From assembly GCF_041270065.1 (NCBI RefSeq), contig NZ_CP065958.1, positions 1,674,001 through 1,738,000 of the forward strand: 64,000 bases of DNA, in the 5' to 3' direction. How positions within the stretch are numbered: the stretch's first letter is position 1; the number at the start of each line of letters is the position of its first letter. This document shows, piece after piece, positions 54,000-61,935 of this stretch. The notes under the pieces were generated by a model. The model worked only from the letters and a program-made list of their open reading frames with translations. It ran no database searches and was not told the origin of the DNA. The translations under genes were made by a program, and so were the position numbers. The stretch comes from Streptomyces fradiae (lineage in GTDB: Bacteria; Actinomycetota; Actinomycetes; Streptomycetales; Streptomycetaceae).

Positions 54000-56044
54000 A
54001 CACCCGCTATCCGTTCACCGCCGTCGTCGGCATGGACGACCTGCGGCTCGCGCTGCTGCTGAACGCGGTGTCTCCGTCCGTGGGCGGTGTGCTGGTCCGG
54101 GGCGAGAAGGGGACCGCGAAGTCGACCGCCGTCCGCGCGCTCGCTGAACTGCTGCCGACGGTGCCGGTGGTCGCGGGCTGCCGGTTCAGCTGTGATCCGG
54201 CGGCGCCCGATCCGGGGTGCCCGGACGGGCCGCACGCCGAGGGGGCGTACGAGGCGCGGCCGGCGCGGATGGTCGAGCTGCCCGTCGGCGCCTCCGAGGA
54301 CCGGCTCGTCGGCTCGCTCGACATCGAGAGGGCGCTCGCCGAGGGCGTGAAAGCCTTCGAGCCGGGGCTTCTCGCCGATGCGCACCGGGGCATCCTCTAT
54401 GTCGACGAGGTCAATCTGCTCAGCGACCACCTGGTGGACCATCTGCTCGACGCGGCCGCCATGGGCTCCTCGTACGTCGAGCGTGAAGGCGTCTCCGTAC
54501 GGCATGCCGCCCGCTTCCTGCTCGTCGGGACGATGAACCCCGAGGAGGGCGAGCTGCGGCCGCAGCTGCTCGACCGGTTCGGTCTTACCGTGGAGGTGGC
54601 CGCCTCCCGGGAGCCGGAGCAGCGGGTCGAGGTGGTGCGGCGCCGGCTGGCGTTCGAGGACGATCCGGCGGCGTTCGCCGCGCGCTGGGCGGGTGAGGAG
54701 CGGGCGCTGCGCGAACGGATCGTCGCCGCCCGGGAGTTGCTGCCGAAGGTGGCGCTCGGGGACGCGGTGCTGCTGCAGATCGCGGCGACCTGCGCCGCGT
54801 TCGAGGTGGACGGCATGCGCGCCGACATCGTGATGGCACGGACGGCGACCGCGCTCGCCGCCTGGGCGGGGCGGACGGAGGTCACCTCCGAGGACGTACG
54901 GCAGGCGGCCCTGCTCGCGCTCCCCCACCGGCGCCGGCGCAATCCCTTCGACGCTCCGGGTCTGGACGAGGACAAGCTCGACGAGACCCTGGAGCAGTTC
55001 AAGGGCGAGGACGAGCCCGACGACGACCCGGAGCCGGACGGCCCGGGCGACGGCGGGCCCGGCGGGGGCGGTCCGGATGACGGCGGTGGGATTCCGCCAC
55101 AGAGCGAGGGACCCGACAGTCCCGCGCCGGAGTCCGCCGAGGCGCCCGAGAGCGCCCCCGCACCGCAGAGCGGCGGCGGCGCCGGCGAGCGGGCCGCCGT
55201 CAAGGCCGGTGAGCCCTTCCGTACGAAGATGCTGAGCGTGCCCGGGCTCGGCGAGGGCGCCGCCGGGCGCCGCTCCCGGGCCCGTACGGAGCACGGGCGG
55301 ACGACCGGCGCGACCCGCCCCCGGGGCGCGCTGACCAAGCTGCATCTGGCGGCGACCGTGCAGGCCGCCGCCCCGCACCAGCAGGCGCGCGGGCGCAGCG
55401 GCCGGGGTCTGGTGGTGCGGCGGGACGATCTGCGGCAGGCGACCCGCGAGGGGCGGGAGGGCAATCTGGTCCTGTTCGTCGTGGACGCGTCCGGGTCGAT
55501 GGCGGCGCGGCAGCGGATGGGCGCCGTGAAGGGCGCGGTGCTTTCGCTGCTGCTCGACGCGTACCAGCGGCGTGACAAGGTCGGTCTGGTCACCTTCCGG
55601 GGCCGGACCGCGGATCTCGCCCTGCCGCCGACCTCGTCCGTGGACGCCGCCGCCGCGCGGCTCGAACAGCTCCCGACGGGCGGCCGCACCCCGCTGTCGG
55701 CCGGGCTGCTCAAGGCGCACGACGTGCTGCGCGTGGAGCGGCTTCGCGATCCCTCGCGGCGCCCGCTGCTCGTCGTGGTGACCGACGGCCGGGCGACCGG
55801 CGGCGGCGCGGACCCGGTGGCGCTCGCCGCGCGGGCGGCGCGGCTGCACGCCGCCGACGGCACGGCCGCGGTGGTCGTGGACTGCGAGACGGGACCGGTG
55901 CGGCTCGGCCTCGCCGGGAACCTCGCGCGTGAACTCGGCGGCACCGCCGTCACCCTGGACGAACTGCGCGCCGACTCGATCGCCGGCCTCGTCAGGGACG
56001 TACAGGGACAGAACAACCACTCTGCGACCAGGAGGGCCGCGTAA
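53996..56044 (+). CDS. ChlI/ChlD-type chelatase AAA+ motor with VWA domain (cobalt-chelatase partner)
   Basis: A 682-residue fusion of magnesium-chelatase ChlI and ChlD domains. The AAA+ part has Walker A GEKGTAKST (about 36-44), Walker B GILYVDEVNLL and an N-terminal FTAVVGMDD. An acidic, Pro/Gly-rich linker (about 335-415) follows. The VWA integrin-I domain has MIDAS residues Asp497, Ser499 and Ser501 (DASGS). In actinobacteria this motor works with CobN to insert cobalt into hydrogenobyrinic acid a,c-diamide. CobN is not encoded in the window. ATG 53996 overlaps the leader ORF. Confidence 0.93.
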   Translation: MNTRYPFTAVVGMDDLRLALLLNAVSPSVGGVLVRGEKGTAKSTAVRALAELLPTVPVVAGCRFSCDPAAPDPGCPDGPHAEGAYEARPARMVELPVGASEDRLVGSLDIERALAEGVKAFEPGLLADAHRGILYVDEVNLLSDHLVDHLLDAAAMGSSYVEREGVSVRHAARFLLVGTMNPEEGELRPQLLDRFGLTVEVAASREPEQRVEVVRRRLAFEDDPAAFAARWAGEERALRERIVAARELLPKVALGDAVLLQIAATCAAFEVDGMRADIVMARTATALAAWAGRTEVTSEDVRQAALLALPHRRRRNPFDAPGLDEDKLDETLEQFKGEDEPDDDPEPDGPGDGGPGGGGPDDGGGIPPQSEGPDSPAPESAEAPESAPAPQSGGGAGERAAVKAGEPFRTKMLSVPGLGEGAAGRRSRARTEHGRTTGATRPRGALTKLHLAATVQAAAPHQQARGRSGRGLVVRRDDLRQATREGREGNLVLFVVDASGSMAARQRMGAVKGAVLSLLLDAYQRRDKVGLVTFRGRTADLALPPTSSVDAAAARLEQLPTGGRTPLSAGLLKAHDVLRVERLRDPSRRPLLVVVTDGRATGGGADPVALAARAARLHAADGTAAVVVDCETGPVRLGLAGNLARELGGTAVTLDELRADSIAGLVRDVQGQNNHSATRRAA

Positions 56045-56653
56045 ATGCCCAAGGGACAGCCGACCGTCGTTCCGGACGACGGTCTCACCACCCGTCAGCG
56101 CCGCAACCGCGCCCTGGTGATGGTGCACACGGGCGTCGGCAAGGGGAAGTCGACGGCCGCCTTCGGCATGGCGCTGCGCGCCTGGAACCAGGGCTGGCCG
56201 ATCGGGGTGTTCCAGTTCGTGAAGTCCGCCAAGTGGCGGGTCGGCGAGGAGAACGCCCTGAAGGCGCTCGGCGAGACCGGCAAGGGCGGCACGGTCGTCT
56301 GGAACAAGATGGGCGAGGGCTGGTCCTGGATCCAGCGCGAGGTCGCCGAGGGCGAGCAGTCGCACGAGGACAAGGCGCGCGAGGGCTGGGAGCAGGTCAA
56401 GCGGGACCTGGCCGAGGAGAGGTACAAGTTCTACGTCCTCGACGAGTTCGCCTATCTGCTGCACTGGGGCTGGATCGACACGGCCGAGGTGGTGGAGGTG
56501 CTCGCGAACCGTCCCGGGCAGCAGCACGTCGTCATCACCGGCCGCAACGCGCCGCAGGAGCTGGTCGACTTCGCCGACCTGGTGACGGACATGTCGAAGG
56601 TGAAGCACCCGATGGACGCGGGTCAGAAGGGCCAGCGGGGCATCGAGTGGTAG
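56045..56653 (+). CDS. cobO: Cob(I)yrinic acid a,c-diamide adenosyltransferase CobO
   Basis: Adds the 5'-deoxyadenosyl ligand to the reduced corrinoid, using ATP; cytosolic. 202 residues with P-loop GVGKGKST (residues 30-37), FVKSAKWRVGEENAL, and the Asp/Glu box VLDEFAYLL. C-terminus MSKVKHPMDAGQKGQRGIEW is typical of actinobacterial CobO. ATG 56045 abuts the chelatase stop (TAA then ATG), and the gene overlaps cobB by 7 bp, so the three are coupled. Confidence 0.95.
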   Translation: MPKGQPTVVPDDGLTTRQRRNRALVMVHTGVGKGKSTAAFGMALRAWNQGWPIGVFQFVKSAKWRVGEENALKALGETGKGGTVVWNKMGEGWSWIQREVAEGEQSHEDKAREGWEQVKRDLAEERYKFYVLDEFAYLLHWGWIDTAEVVEVLANRPGQQHVVITGRNAPQELVDFADLVTDMSKVKHPMDAGQKGQRGIEW

Positions 56654-58020
56654 CACGTCTCGTCATCGCCGCGCCGTCCTCGGGCGCGGGCAAGACCACG
56701 GTCGCGACCGGTCTGATGGCCGCGTTCGCCGGCCGTGGGCTCGCGGTCTCGCCGCACAAGGTGGGCCCGGACTACATCGACCCGGGCTACCACGCGCTCG
56801 CCACCGGCCGCCCGGGCCGCAACCTCGACGCGTTCATGTGCGGCACGGACCGGATCGCGCCGCTGTTCCTGCACGGGGCGCGGGGCTGCGACCTGGCGGT
56901 CGTCGAGGGCGTGATGGGCCTGTACGACGGGGCCGCGGGCCAGGGCGAACTGGCCTCCACCGCGCAGGTGGCGAAGCTGCTCAAGGCTCCGGTGGTGCTC
57001 GTCGTGGACGCCTCGTCGCAGTCGCGGTCGGTGGCCGCGCTGGTGCACGGCTTCGCGTCCTGGGACCCGGAGGTGCGGCTTGGCGGGGTGATCCTGAACA
57101 AGGTCGCCACCGACCGGCACGAGGCGCTGCTCCGGGAGGCCCTGGAGGAGTCCGGGGTGCCGGTGCTCGGCGTGCTGCGACGGGCGCCCGCCGTGGAGAC
57201 GCCGTCGCGGCACCTGGGTCTGGTGCCGGTGGCGGAGCGGCAGGCCGCGGCGGTCGAGGCGGTGGCGGCGCAGGCGGAGCAGGTGCGGCAGGGCTGCGAC
57301 CTGGAGGGCTTGCTGGCTCTGGCGCGGTCGGCGCCGGAGCTGCGCGACGAGCCGTGGTCGGCGGAGGGGTCCACCGAGATGGCGGGGCCTGCGCGGGCCG
57401 GCCGGCCGGTCGTCGCCGTCGCCGGCGGGGCTGCGTTCACCTTCTCGTACGCCGAGCACACCGAGCTGCTCACCGCAGCCGGCGCCGAGGTCGTCACCTT
57501 CGATCCGCTCCGGGACGAGGCCCTGCCCGAGGGGACCCGGGGGCTGGTCATAGGCGGCGGGTTCCCCGAGGTGTACGGGGAGGAGCTGTCCGCCAACGCG
57601 AAGCTGCGGGCGGCGGTGGCGGAGCTCGCCGCCTCGGGCGCGCCGATCGCGGCCGAGTGCGCCGGGCTGCTGTATCTGGCGCGCTCGCTCGACGGGCGCC
57701 CGATGTGCGGGGTGCTCGACGCGGACGCGCGGATGTCGCCGCGGCTCACGCTCGGCTACCGGGACGCGGTGGCCGTCGGCGACAGCGTGCTCGCGGCGGC
57801 CGGAACGCGGATGCGGGGGCACGAGTTCCACCGCACGGTGATCGAGCCGGGGGCCGGTGAGCAGCCGGCCTGGGGGCTGCGCCAGCCGGAGATGCGGGTG
57901 GAGGGCTTCGTACGGGGCGGGGTGCACGCCAGCTATGTGCACACGCACTGGGCCGGGGCCCCGCAGGCCGCCGCCCGGTTCGTGGCGCACTGCGCGGGCA
58001 CCGGCGGTCAGACGGCGTGA
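56647..58020 (+). CDS. cobB: Cobyrinate / hydrogenobyrinate a,c-diamide synthase CobB/CbiA
   Basis: Amidates the a and c carboxyls of (hydrogeno)byrinic acid with glutamine and ATP. 457 residues: N-terminal P-loop PSSGAGKTT and KVGPDYIDPGYH; a C-terminal glutamine amidotransferase domain with Cys in AAECAGLLYLA and GHEFHRT/YVHTHW His segments. Start GTG 56647 overlaps cobO by 7 bp (a downstream GTA is not a start). With cobO and the chelatase it gives the aerobic order of late corrin steps. It converges on the ZIP gene, with a 2-bp gap. Confidence 0.94.
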   Translation: MVARLVIAAPSSGAGKTTVATGLMAAFAGRGLAVSPHKVGPDYIDPGYHALATGRPGRNLDAFMCGTDRIAPLFLHGARGCDLAVVEGVMGLYDGAAGQGELASTAQVAKLLKAPVVLVVDASSQSRSVAALVHGFASWDPEVRLGGVILNKVATDRHEALLREALEESGVPVLGVLRRAPAVETPSRHLGLVPVAERQAAAVEAVAAQAEQVRQGCDLEGLLALARSAPELRDEPWSAEGSTEMAGPARAGRPVVAVAGGAAFTFSYAEHTELLTAAGAEVVTFDPLRDEALPEGTRGLVIGGGFPEVYGEELSANAKLRAAVAELAASGAPIAAECAGLLYLARSLDGRPMCGVLDADARMSPRLTLGYRDAVAVGDSVLAAAGTRMRGHEFHRTVIEPGAGEQPAWGLRQPEMRVEGFVRGGVHASYVHTHWAGAPQAAARFVAHCAGTGGQTA

Positions 58021-58022
58021 GT

Positions 58023-58778
58023 TCAGCCGCCGGAGAGGCCCACCACGAGCCAGATGAAGGCCACGCCCGCGACCGTGCACAGCAGGGTGGTGCGGGCGGG
58101 GTGTTCGTGGTGGGCCTCGGGCAGGATCTCGGCGGCGGCGAGGTAGAGCAGGGCACCGCCGAAGAAGCCGAGATAGCTGCCCAGCAGTTCCTCCGGAAGG
58201 GTGAGGAGGGTGGCGAGGCCGGCGCCGGCGATCGGGGCGACCGCGTCGGCGACGAGCATGGCGACGGCCTTGCGCCGGTCGTTCCCGTACAGGCTGGTGA
58301 GCGTGTACGTGTTGAAGCCGTCGGCGAAGTCGTGGGTGATGACGGCGAGCGCCACGGTGGCGCCCATGCCGCCGCTGACCTGGAAGGCGGCGCCGAGCGC
58401 GATGCCGTCCATGAGGCTGTGCAGGACCATGGCGGCGGCCGCGACGAGTCCGACCTGCGGGGTCCGCTCCCCCGGCTTCCCGCCGTCCCCGCCCCCGTTC
58501 TCGGCGCCGTGGGAGGAGGCGCGGCGGGTGGCGAGGAGACGTTCCACCACGTGGGCGAAGAGGAAGCCGCCGACGAAGAGCAGCAGGGCCTGCGGGACGC
58601 CGAAGACGGCCTCCCCTGCGGCGTCCATGGCCTCGGGCAGCAGGTCGAGTCCGACGACGCCGAGCATCAGGCCGCCGGCGAGACCGAGGACGAGATGGCG
58701 GCGGTCGGTGACGCGTCCGGCGACCCAGCCGCCGAAGAGCGTCATCAGGAACGCGCCGAGCGCGACGACTACAGCCAT
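58023..58778 (-). CDS. ZIP family metal transporter
   Basis: A 251-residue membrane protein with about eight hydrophobic segments and a His/Gly-rich loop (about 88-108, RRASSHGAENGGGDGG). The two ZIP metal motifs are VLHSLMDGIALG and ITHDFADGFN; HD replaces the usual HE in the second. ZIP proteins import Zn, Fe, Mn or Co. Its place between cobB (convergent) and the cobE-cobC frame (divergent, start codons 42 bp apart) suggests, but does not prove, cobalt supply for B12. ATG 58778. Confidence 0.88.
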   Translation of the reverse strand: MAVVVALGAFLMTLFGGWVAGRVTDRRHLVLGLAGGLMLGVVGLDLLPEAMDAAGEAVFGVPQALLLFVGGFLFAHVVERLLATRRASSHGAENGGGDGGKPGERTPQVGLVAAAAMVLHSLMDGIALGAAFQVSGGMGATVALAVITHDFADGFNTYTLTSLYGNDRRKAVAMLVADAVAPIAGAGLATLLTLPEELLGSYLGFFGGALLYLAAAEILPEAHHEHPARTTLLCTVAGVAFIWLVVGLSGG

Positions 58779-58820
58779 GGGCCTTTGCTATCCGATGCGG
58801 CCTCTCCCGCGCACCTCGAC

Positions 58821-60452
58821 GTGGTCGTCGACGTGATCGTGGGGGTGGGGGCGCGGTCCGGGGTCACGGTGGACGAGGTGCTCGGTCTCATCGGTGCGGC
58901 GCTGCGGGAGGCGGGGCTTACGGGCGCGGCGGTGACGGCGCTGGCGACGCTCGACGTACGGGCGGGCGAGCCGGGGATCGTCGGGGCGGCGGCGCGGCTC
59001 GGGGCCGGGACCAGGATGGAACCCGGGACCGGGTCCGGGGTCGGGGTCGGGGTGCCGGTGCGGGTGTTCGGGAGCGCGGAGCTGGCCGGGGTGGCCGTAC
59101 CGCATCCCTCCGAGCGGCCGCTGGCCGCAACGGGCACGGCGTCGGTGGCGGAGGCGGCGGCGCTGCGGGCGGCGGGGCCGGGGGCGGTGCTTCTGGTGCC
59201 GAAGCGGAAAACCAGGCGTGTGACCTGCGCCATTGCCCGTTCCGTACCACTTCGTCCGAACGAAGTCTCCCCAGGCGCACGGTTGTTGCCCGATACTCAC
59301 GGGTACATCGGTGGCGAGCCCCACACTCACCCCACCGGCACCACTCCCATCCCCACCCCCCACACGACGGCGGCCATGGACATCGACACTCCTGCGGGCA
59401 CCTCCGCTGACGCTGACGCGCACGACCTCAGACACCACGGCGACGCCGAGGTCCGGGACGAGAAGCTGACCGACCTCGCGGTCAATGTGCGGACGAACAC
59501 TCCGCCGGACTGGCTGCGGGAGCGGATCGCCGAGTCCCTGACCGGCCTGGCGGCCTATCCGGACGGGCGGGCGGCGCGGGCCGCGGTCGCCGACCGGCAC
59601 GATCTGCCGGCCCGGCGGGTGCTGCTCACGGCGGGCGCGGCGGAGGCCTTCGTGCTGCTCGCGCGGGCGCTGCCGGCGCGGCGGGCGGTGGTGGTGCATC
59701 CGCAGTTCACCGAGCCGGAGGCGGCCCTGCGGGACGCCGGGCACGCGGTGGAGCGGGTACTGCTGCGCGAGGAGGACGGGTTCCGGTTCGATCCGGCGCA
59801 GGTGCCGGAGGACGCGGATCTGGTCGTCATCGGCAATCCGACCAATCCGACCTCCGTCCTGCACCCGGCGGCGACGATCGCGTCGCTCGCCCGGCCGGGG
59901 CGGTGGCTGGTGGTCGACGAGGCGTTCATGGACGCGGTGCCGGGCGAGCGGGAGTCGCTCGCCGCGCGGACGGACGTGCCGGGTCTGGTGGTGCTGCGGA
60001 GCCTGACGAAGACCTGGGGTCTCGCGGGGCTGCGGATCGGCTACGTACTGGCGGAGCCGGAGACGATCGCCGCGCTCGAACGCGTACAGCCGCTGTGGCC
60101 GGTGTCGACGCCGGCGCTGGTGGCGGCCGAGGCGTGCATGGCGCCGGTGGCGCTGATGGAGGCCGAGGACGCGGCGCTGCGGATCGGGGTGGAGCGGGCG
60201 CACCTGCTGGCCGGGCTCGCGGAGTTCGACGAGGTACGGGTGGTCGCGGCGGCGGAGGGCCCGTTCGTGCTCGTACGGATCGAGGGCGCGGACGCGGTGC
60301 GCGACCGGCTGCGGCTGCTCGGCTTCGCCGTGCGGCGCGGGGACACCTTCCCGGGGCTCGACCGGCACTGGCTGCGGATCGCGGTGCGGGACCGGGTGAC
60401 GACGAACCGGTTCCTGCAGGCGCTCGACCAGGCGCTGTTGCTGCTGGGGTAG
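58821..60452 (+). CDS. Fused CobE (CbiG C-terminal) domain and CobC-like PLP enzyme
   Basis: One uninterrupted 543-residue frame. Residues about 1-140 are a CobE/CbiG-C domain (IVGVGARSGVTVDEVLGLI, then HPSERPLAATGTASVAEAAA). A Thr/Pro/His-rich linker follows (about 140-195), atypical in codon use. From about 200 comes an Rv2231c/CobC-type aminotransferase fold: DLRHHGDAEV, VIGNPTNPTSVLHP, and SLTKTWGLAGLRIGY with PLP Lys397. CobC enzymes make or supply the aminopropanol phosphate. Start GTG 58821 (TTG 58785 also possible). An internal ATG at 59376 could start CobC alone. A perfect hairpin follows. Confidence 0.8.
   Translation: MVVDVIVGVGARSGVTVDEVLGLIGAALREAGLTGAAVTALATLDVRAGEPGIVGAAARLGAGTRMEPGTGSGVGVGVPVRVFGSAELAGVAVPHPSERPLAATGTASVAEAAALRAAGPGAVLLVPKRKTRRVTCAIARSVPLRPNEVSPGARLLPDTHGYIGGEPHTHPTGTTPIPTPHTTAAMDIDTPAGTSADADAHDLRHHGDAEVRDEKLTDLAVNVRTNTPPDWLRERIAESLTGLAAYPDGRAARAAVADRHDLPARRVLLTAGAAEAFVLLARALPARRAVVVHPQFTEPEAALRDAGHAVERVLLREEDGFRFDPAQVPEDADLVVIGNPTNPTSVLHPAATIASLARPGRWLVVDEAFMDAVPGERESLAARTDVPGLVVLRSLTKTWGLAGLRIGYVLAEPETIAALERVQPLWPVSTPALVAAEACMAPVALMEAEDAALRIGVERAHLLAGLAEFDEVRVVAAAEGPFVLVRIEGADAVRDRLRLLGFAVRRGDTFPGLDRHWLRIAVRDRVTTNRFLQALDQALLLLG
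59249..59266. promoter_or_regulatory. Palindrome in the cobE-cobC linker
   Basis: ACTTCGT (59249-59255), CCGA, ACGAAGT (59260-59266). It lies inside the coding linker between the two domains, in a stretch of lowered third-position GC, which looks like a former intergenic region carrying an operator or promoter for the aminotransferase part. Confidence 0.4.
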
Positions 60453-60460
60453 ACATCGGA

Positions 60461-60489
60461 GAAGGGGGTGCCGGTGCGGCACCCCCTTC
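60461..60489. terminator. Terminator between cobE-cobC and the LAETG gene
   Basis: GAAGGGGGTGCC (60461-60472), loop GGTGC, GGCACCCCCTTC (60478-60489): a perfect 12-bp stem between convergent genes. Confidence 0.88.
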
Positions 60490-60521
60490 CGTCGCCCCCT
60501 GGTCGTTCCCCCTCGGGCCGG

Positions 60522-61523
60522 TCAGCCGCGCGCGCGGGCGCGGCCGCGGGCCAGGACCAGGGCGCCGCCGCCCACGCCGAGCAGCACGACCGCGCCGCCC
60601 GCGAGGTACGGGGTCATGGAGCTGCCGCCGGTCTCGGCGAGGTTCTGGGTCGGGGTGCTGCCGCCGTTCTGGGTGGTCACGCCGGTGTCGCGGCTGGGCT
60701 CGGTGGAGGGCTGGTCCGTGGGCTGCTGCGAGGGCTGCTCGCTCGGCTGCCGCGTCGGCTCCTTCGTCGGCTCGTCGCCGTGCGGGGTGGCGCAGGTGGC
60801 CTCGGCGAGGGTGACCTTGCCCTTGACCTCGGCGACGTTGAGGTTGAGCGGGTTGACCTCCACCGACAGTTCGAGGGCGGTGGCGGCGGCGGTGTTCGAG
60901 GTGGTGGAGGTACGGGAGAGGTCGAGGACGACCTCGCCGACGCCCGGCACCGTGACCTTGGTCTGGCCGCCGGTGGACAGGGTGGTCTTCTTGCCGAGCA
61001 CGGTGACGTGGCCGAGCAGGTTGGACTCGGCGACCGGGCGCTTGCCGGCCTCGCAGACGGCCTTGGAGGTGACCTTCTCGACCTCGACCAGGGAGAGCAG
61101 CGGCAGGCCGGGGACGTGCAGCCGGGCCTTGGCGAGGTTGACGTAGCCCCTGGCGGTCTTTCCTTCGACGGTCGCCTCGGAGGTGGCGACGTCCGCCTTG
61201 AGCACGCTGACCGGCTTGCCGTTCTCCGCGCCCTCCACCTTGACGCTGAGCGCGGTCTTCTCGGCGCTGGCCGGGGCCTCGACCTCGTTGAGGGAGGCGC
61301 GCACGGGGACGCTCACCGCCTTGTTGAGCAGGTTGACGTCGAGGCTCGTGCGCAGGACGACGGCGGTGGCGTGGCCTTCGCCGCCGTGCGCGCCGTTTCC
61401 GCCGTTGCCGCCGGTGGCGTGGGCGGCGGGGGCCGCGAGAACCAGGGGTCCGACGGCGAGGGCGGCGACGGCGGTCGCGGCGGCGGTGCGGCGTGCGGGC
61501 AGGCGGAAGGTGTTGCTGTTCAA
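60522..61523 (-). CDS. SCO1860-family LAETG-anchored secreted protein (sortase substrate)
   Basis: Cell-wall protein of 333 residues. Signal peptide about 1-35 (AAPAAHATGG). The mature part has a Gly/His-rich start, an extracellular domain of about 200 residues with two cysteines (KAVCEAG, EATCATP), then a Glu/Pro/Gln/Ser/Thr stalk (about 240-290). The sortase signal LAETG is at 295-299, followed by a membrane helix and RARARG, so a class E sortase should attach it. The start is TTG 61523 (MNSNTFRLPARR), because no ATG or GTG in frame fits. Function unknown. Confidence 0.88.
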   Translation of the reverse strand: MNSNTFRLPARRTAAATAVAALAVGPLVLAAPAAHATGGNGGNGAHGGEGHATAVVLRTSLDVNLLNKAVSVPVRASLNEVEAPASAEKTALSVKVEGAENGKPVSVLKADVATSEATVEGKTARGYVNLAKARLHVPGLPLLSLVEVEKVTSKAVCEAGKRPVAESNLLGHVTVLGKKTTLSTGGQTKVTVPGVGEVVLDLSRTSTTSNTAAATALELSVEVNPLNLNVAEVKGKVTLAEATCATPHGDEPTKEPTRQPSEQPSQQPTDQPSTEPSRDTGVTTQNGGSTPTQNLAETGGSSMTPYLAGGAVVLLGVGGGALVLARGRARARG

Positions 61524-61935
61524 GACGGTGGAACCCCCACGGGAGACATGGCGTCGCCAGGCCGCTCGCCACGGGGACTGTGGGTCACTGCGGCGCCGGC
61601 GACTCGAGACACCGGAATCTTTACGCACTGTGGGTGAACTGACAGACACCTGGCGTGAGTTCACTCCAAAGGGTGGTTTCCGTGCCCATATTCGAATCTT
61701 TCGGCACAGGCGTTCTCGACAGTCCCGTCCGTTGCGGGGTGTGCGAGCGCGCGGGGGCGCGCTCGGGGGCGTTCGGGAAAGGTGAGAACGATGTGCGCCG
61801 GGCTGGCGTAACGGTTCGTCAACCTGTCGCCGCACCCACCCCCGCGATCGACCCCGGGGGGCTTCGTAGGTTAATTTAGGCCAGCCTAACCTAAGAACTA
61901 ACCCAAGAGTCGTTGATCTGATCGGGGTCGCACGC
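61524..61935. promoter_or_regulatory. Divergent region: LAETG-gene promoter, hairpin and iron-regulated acylase promoter
   Basis: A 412-bp gap. Near the LAETG side, GTGAACT (61634-61640) faces AGTTCAC (61658-61664). In the middle, CGAGCGCGC (61745-61753) faces GCGCGCTCG (61758-61766), a strong small hairpin. The acylase side ends with an iron box. No small gene with convincing codon use is visible. Confidence 0.55.
61876..61894. promoter_or_regulatory. Iron box (DmdR/IdeR/DtxR-type operator)
   Basis: TTAGGCCAGCCTAACCTAA; its reverse complement TTAGGTTAGGCTGGCCTAA matches the DtxR-family consensus TTAGGTTAGGCTAACCTAA at 17 of 19 positions. It lies 41 bp upstream of the acylase GTG, where it would block transcription when iron is plentiful. 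Confidence 0.82.

Noticed and set aside
53252..56656. A 1134-codon minus-strand frame across cobQ, the chelatase and cobO
   Set aside because: Three well-defined plus-strand enzymes with catalytic motifs occupy it; the minus frame has no domain.
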